From positions 28,332 to 92,331 of the forward strand of contig NZ_JABDQL010000024.1 in NCBI RefSeq assembly GCF_013042245.1: a stretch of 64,000 nucleotides of DNA, given 5' to 3'. This DNA is from Winogradskyella sp. (lineage in GTDB: Bacteria > Bacteroidota > Bacteroidia > Flavobacteriales > Flavobacteriaceae). The first letter of the stretch is position 1. Each line of letters opens with the position of its first letter. The position numbers and the translations under genes are program-made. Below the pieces are notes generated by a model. It was not told the origin of the DNA. It saw only the letters and a program-made list of their open reading frames with translations, and did no database searches. Shown here piece after piece: positions 61,601 to 64,000 of this stretch.

Positions 61601-62990
61601 CGAAGATTTAAAAACAGTTAAATCTAAGGATAGTGAAGGTAATGAAGTAGATGTAGTTATTTCTCGTACCTCGGAATTGAAATTAACAGACGCTAAAACA
61701 GGTATTATTTTAAGTACTAATAACATCCCTTACGGTTCTCATATATTTGTTAAGCCTGGTGCTAAGATTAAGAAAGATACTGTAGTTTGCCAATGGGATC
61801 CATATAATGGTGTAATTATTTCAGAATTTGCTGGTAAAGTGAAGTATGAAAATATCGAACAAGGTGTAACATATCAAGTCGAAATTGACGAACAAACAGG
61901 TTTCCAAGAGAAAGTAATTTCAGAATCTAGAAACAAGAAGTTAATTCCAACATTACTGATAGAAGATAAGAAAGGTGAAACCATCCGTTCTTACAACTTA
62001 CCAGTAGGTGCACACATTATGATTGATGATGGTGAGAAAATTGATATAGGTAAAATCTTAGTTAAAATTCCTCGTAAATCATCTAAAGCAGGAGATATTA
62101 CTGGTGGTCTTCCTCGTGTAACGGAGTTATTCGAAGCACGTAATCCATCCAATCCAGCTGTTGTAACAGAGATTGATGGTGTTGTATCATTTGGTAAGAT
62201 TAAGCGTGGTAACCGTGAGATAATCATCGAGTCCAAATTAGGTGAGATTAAAAAATACTTAGTAAAGCTATCTAGTCAAATTCTTGTACAAGAAAACGAT
62301 TACGTAAAAGCAGGTATGCCATTATCTGATGGTTCTATAACACCAAACGATATCTTAAACATCAAAGGTCCTTCAGCGGTACAACAGTACTTAGTAAATG
62401 AGGTACAAGAAGTTTACCGATTACAAGGTGTGAAGATTAATGATAAGCATTTCGAAGTTGTTGTAAGACAAATGATGCGTAAAGTGAGAATTATAGATTC
62501 TGGTGATACTATTTTCTTAGAAAACCAATTAGTTCACAAATCAGATTTCATCGAAGAAAATGATAAGATTTTCGGTATGAAAGTGGTTGAAGACGCTGGA
62601 GATTCTGAGAATTTAAAAGTGGGCCAGATAGTGACCACGCGCGTATTACGTGATGAGAATTCTAGTTTGAGACGTGAAGATAAGCAATTAGTAACAGCCC
62701 GTGATGCAAGTAACGCAACAGCAACGCCAATTCTACAGGGTATTACTCGAGCATCTTTACAGACGAAATCATTTATCTCAGCGGCATCGTTCCAAGAGAC
62801 CACAAAAGTACTTAATGAAGCCGCAGTAAACGGTAAAGTTGATACGCTTGAAGGTCTTAAGGAAAATGTAATTGTAGGTCATAGAATTCCTGCCGGAACT
62901 GGTGTTAGAGATTACGAAAATATCATCGTAGGCTCAAAGTCGGAATTTGATGAAATGATGAAGCAAAAAGAAGAAATGAATTATAACTAG
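58689..62990 (+). CDS. rpoC: DNA-directed RNA polymerase subunit beta'
   Basis: A 1433-residue catalytic subunit. Landmarks: zinc finger [20 protein letters not shown], the invariant metal site [12 protein letters not shown] (written [10 protein letters not shown]), the bridge/trigger region ([20 protein letters not shown]) and the second zinc site ([18 protein letters not shown]). The sequence is complete. Two hairpins follow the stop codon. Confidence 0.99.
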   Translation: MARRQDKNTVQKFNKISIGLASPESVLAASRGEVLKPETINYRTHKPERDGLFCERIFGPVKDFECACGKYKRIRYKGIVCDRCGVEVTEKKVRRDRVGHINLVVPVAHIWYFRSLPNKIGYLLGLPSKKLDMIIYYERYVVIQPGIAMNAEGEPLQKMDFLTEEEYLNILETIPQENQYLDDTDPNKFIAKMGAECLIDILARIDLDQLSYDLRHKANNETSKQRKTEALKRLQVVEAFRDSNENRENKPEWMIMKAVPVIPPELRPLVPLDGGRFATSDLNDLYRRVIIRNNRLKRLVEIKAPEVILRNEKRMLQESVDSLFDNTRKSSAVKTDSNRPLKSLSDSLKGKQGRFRQNLLGKRVDYSARSVIVVGPELKLFECGLPKNMAAELYKPFIIRKLIERGIVKTVKSAKKIIDRKEPVVWDILENVLKGHPVLLNRAPTLHRLGIQAFQPKLIEGKAIQLHPLVCTAFNADFDGDQMAVHLPLGPEAILEAQLLMLASHNILNPANGSPVTVPSQDMVLGLYYMTKHRKSDKDYKVKGEGLTFYSPDEVTIAYNEKKVDLNAGIKVRTKDFNEEGELTTQIIETTVGRVLFNEKVPEAAGYINEVLTKKSLRDIIHGILKKTSVPETAAFLDEIKTLGYKFAFQGGLSFSLGDIIIPQEKQGMIDAANTKVDGIMGSYNMGLITNNERYNQVIDIWTSTNAELTELSMKRIREDQQGFNSVFMMLDSGARGSKEQIRQLTGMRGLMAKPKKSTSGGGSIIENPILSNFKEGLSILEYFISTHGARKGLADTALKTADAGYLTRRLVDVSQDVIVYQEDCGTLRGIEVSALKKNEEIVEKLEARIVGRTSVNDVYNPLTEELLVEAGAHIDDVIAKKIGDSPVESIEVRSPLTCEAKKGICVKCYGRNLATGKMVQRGEAVGVVAAQSIGEPGTQLTLRTFHVGGIAGNISEENKLIAKFDGVAEIEDLKTVKSKDSEGNEVDVVISRTSELKLTDAKTGIILSTNNIPYGSHIFVKPGAKIKKDTVVCQWDPYNGVIISEFAGKVKYENIEQGVTYQVEIDEQTGFQEKVISESRNKKLIPTLLIEDKKGETIRSYNLPVGAHIMIDDGEKIDIGKILVKIPRKSSKAGDITGGLPRVTELFEARNPSNPAVVTEIDGVVSFGKIKRGNREIIIESKLGEIKKYLVKLSSQILVQENDYVKAGMPLSDGSITPNDILNIKGPSAVQQYLVNEVQEVYRLQGVKINDKHFEVVVRQMMRKVRIIDSGDTIFLENQLVHKSDFIEENDKIFGMKVVEDAGDSENLKVGQIVTTRVLRDENSSLRREDKQLVTARDASNATATPILQGITRASLQTKSFISAASFQETTKVLNEAAVNGKVDTLEGLKENVIVGHRIPAGTGVRDYENIIVGSKSEFDEMMKQKEEMNYN

Positions 62991-63001
62991 ATTATAGTTT
63001 A

Positions 63002-63065
63002 TCTCGCGAAGGCGAGAGTATAAATTAAAGCCTTCATTCTAAAATTAGATTGAAGGCTTTTCTTA
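63002..63065 (+). terminator. Tandem hairpins / terminator after rpoC
   Basis: A small stem TCTCGC/GCGAGA (63002-63017) is followed by AAAGCCTTCA (63027-63036) pairing with TGAAGGCTTT (63051-63060) and then TTCTTAT. The second hairpin is a good intrinsic terminator for the rpoBC operon. Confidence 0.8.
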
Positions 63066-63099
63066 TAAAACAGAGTATTAACTAAAGAAAATAATAGAA

Positions 63100-63417
63100 A
63101 TGGCAGATCAAAATAAAACTCCAAAAAAAGGACAAATCAATATTGAATTAGATGAACAAGTGGCGCAAGGCACTTACTCAAATCTTGCAATCATTAATCA
63201 CTCAGTGTCAGAGTTTGTCGTAGACTTTGTAAATATTATGCCAGGTACACCAAAAAGTAAAGTAAAGTCACGTATTATACTAACACCTCAGCATGCAAAA
63301 CGTTTAGTAAAAGCATTAAACGATAACGTAAAACGATTTGAGCAGGCTCATGGTACTATTAAAGATTATGAACAACCCCAAGTTCCAATAAATTTTGGAC
63401 CTACAGGACAAGCTTAG
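63100..63417 (+). CDS. DUF3467 family protein
   Basis: A 105-residue cytosolic protein found in many bacteria and regularly after rpoC in flavobacteria. The family core is QINIELDEQVAQGTYSNLAI followed by SEFVVDFVNIMPGTPKSKVK and the RIILTPQHAKRLVKALNDNV segment. No function is established. It lies beyond the rpoC terminator, so its expression from the operon would need read-through or a separate promoter. Confidence 0.9.
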   Translation: MADQNKTPKKGQINIELDEQVAQGTYSNLAIINHSVSEFVVDFVNIMPGTPKSKVKSRIILTPQHAKRLVKALNDNVKRFEQAHGTIKDYEQPQVPINFGPTGQA

Positions 63418-63557
63418 ATTTAGATAACGTTTTTTGCTTTGTTACCATTCACTAATTCGTTTAACTTCTATTAGCTGCGTTTTATCGATTTAGTGTTTAA
63501 CTTATTGATTATGAATTATAAAAAATTTAATTTGTATTCATATTTAAGTTTTTATTC

Positions 63558-64000
63558 ATGAGGTACAGTCAAAAAATCATTTTAATTATTCTAACTTTTT
63601 TTGGTATAAATAGTATTTGTGCTCAGTTAACAGTAAGAAATGACGCCTATATTTTTGTTGATGATAACGTAGTTTTTGTAGAAGATAATATAAATCTTCA
63701 GGAGGCAAATTCTATGATGTATCTTAGAAATGAATCTCAATTCATACAAGGTACAGGTGTTACAGGTAATTCAGGTTTAGGACAGTTAAGTGTACAACAA
63801 AGAGGAACTTCAAACGAGTATGCCTATAATTACTGGTGCTCACCAATAGGAAACAATTCTCTTGCTTCTGGTAATGAGAATTTTCAGGTAGATTTGATAG
63901 ATGACTCTACAGGTCTTATAACTAGTATTGACGCCGCATTTACAGCCAATTTCAACGGTACCAGTTCTCCATTAACTATTTCTAGTAATTGGCTTTACAC
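63558..64000 (+). CDS. Secreted surface-type protein, 5' end only
   Basis: A frame absent from the ORF track because it runs off the window: 147 codons are visible. It starts MRYSQKIILIILTFFGINSI and has a signal peptide ending in CAQ. The mature part is beta-rich and Asn/Ser/Thr-rich (NAYIFVDDNVVFVEDNINLQ and YNYWCSPIGNN; the exact text reads RNDAYIFV), a style seen in large T9SS-exported flavobacterial proteins whose sorting domain lies at the C-terminus. The sorting domain would be beyond base 64000 and is not seen. Confidence 0.7.
   Translation, partial: MRYSQKIILIILTFFGINSICAQLTVRNDAYIFVDDNVVFVEDNINLQEANSMMYLRNESQFIQGTGVTGNSGLGQLSVQQRGTSNEYAYNYWCSPIGNNSLASGNENFQVDLIDDSTGLITSIDAAFTANFNGTSSPLTISSNWLY

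Overview
The window is an AT-rich chromosomal segment from a marine-type member of the Flavobacteriaceae (Bacteroidetes/Bacteroidota). The evidence is consistent: gliding and type IX secretion genes (gldI, a PorV-family protein), many short lipoprotein leaders, families largely confined to this phylum (DUF3810, DUF2851, DUF4105/Lnb_N, DUF3467), Bacteroidetes-type promoters (TTG, about 19 nt, TAnnTTTG) and near absence of Shine-Dalgarno sequences. I cannot name genus or species from sequence alone.

Layout. 1-6323: envelope biogenesis and housekeeping (3' end of kdsD, tatC, an AhpD-like protein, lptB; TerC and pssA on the minus strand; porV-like and DUF4105 genes). 6324-6816: intergenic with a fossil IS1182-type transposase. 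6817-18406: ndk, a PhoD-like phosphatase, the nrnA-gldI-cyclophilin/FKBP translationally coupled cluster, pepD, DUF3810 and two amidohydrolase genes. 18461-22053: an accessory-looking cassette (MutS-like ATPase, membrane protein, Cys-rich lipoprotein, divergent XRE regulator with a perfect palindrome in the shared promoter region). 22043-25289: lipoprotein, glycosyltransferase, a decayed methyltransferase gene and ftsE. 25534-30801: a large TPR protein plus outer-membrane barrel pair and a YciI-like protein. 30820-44274: mixed metabolism and transport (methyltransferase, YkgJ-type protein, sterol desaturase family, namZ, Lol-type permease, cysteine synthase family, DUF2851, PspC, K+ channel, AGCS symporter, ComEA-like protein, acyl-CoA dehydrogenase). 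44284-47967: regulatory-domain protein and then a three-gene envelope module placed behind a (TTTC)10 microsatellite. 48013-63417: the conserved translation/transcription block rpsU-xerC-hpf-tRNA(Thr,Tyr,Gly,Thr)-tuf-tRNA(Trp)-secE-nusG-rplKAJL-rpoB-rpoC-DUF3467. 63558-64000: the start of a secreted protein that runs out of the window.

How the parts fit together. Most of the window is ordinary core genome: LPS export, Tat export, phospholipid synthesis, T9SS/gliding folding factors, and the RNA polymerase/ribosome operon. Two small neighbourhoods stand out as candidates for undescribed systems: (i) the lipoprotein-membrane protein-MutS-like ATPase operon with its own divergent XRE regulator and operator-like palindrome, and (ii) the microsatellite-led trio of a glycine-zipper lipoprotein, a small beta-barrel and a papain-fold (YiiX-like) lipoprotein, whose expression could be phase-variable. 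Other items of note are a rare strong Shine-Dalgarno site in front of rpsU, a heptamer-built inverted repeat in the rpoB-rpoC spacer, a 55-bp duplication of the 3' end of an acyl-CoA dehydrogenase gene, and three decaying genes. No CRISPR array, prophage or intact insertion sequence was seen.
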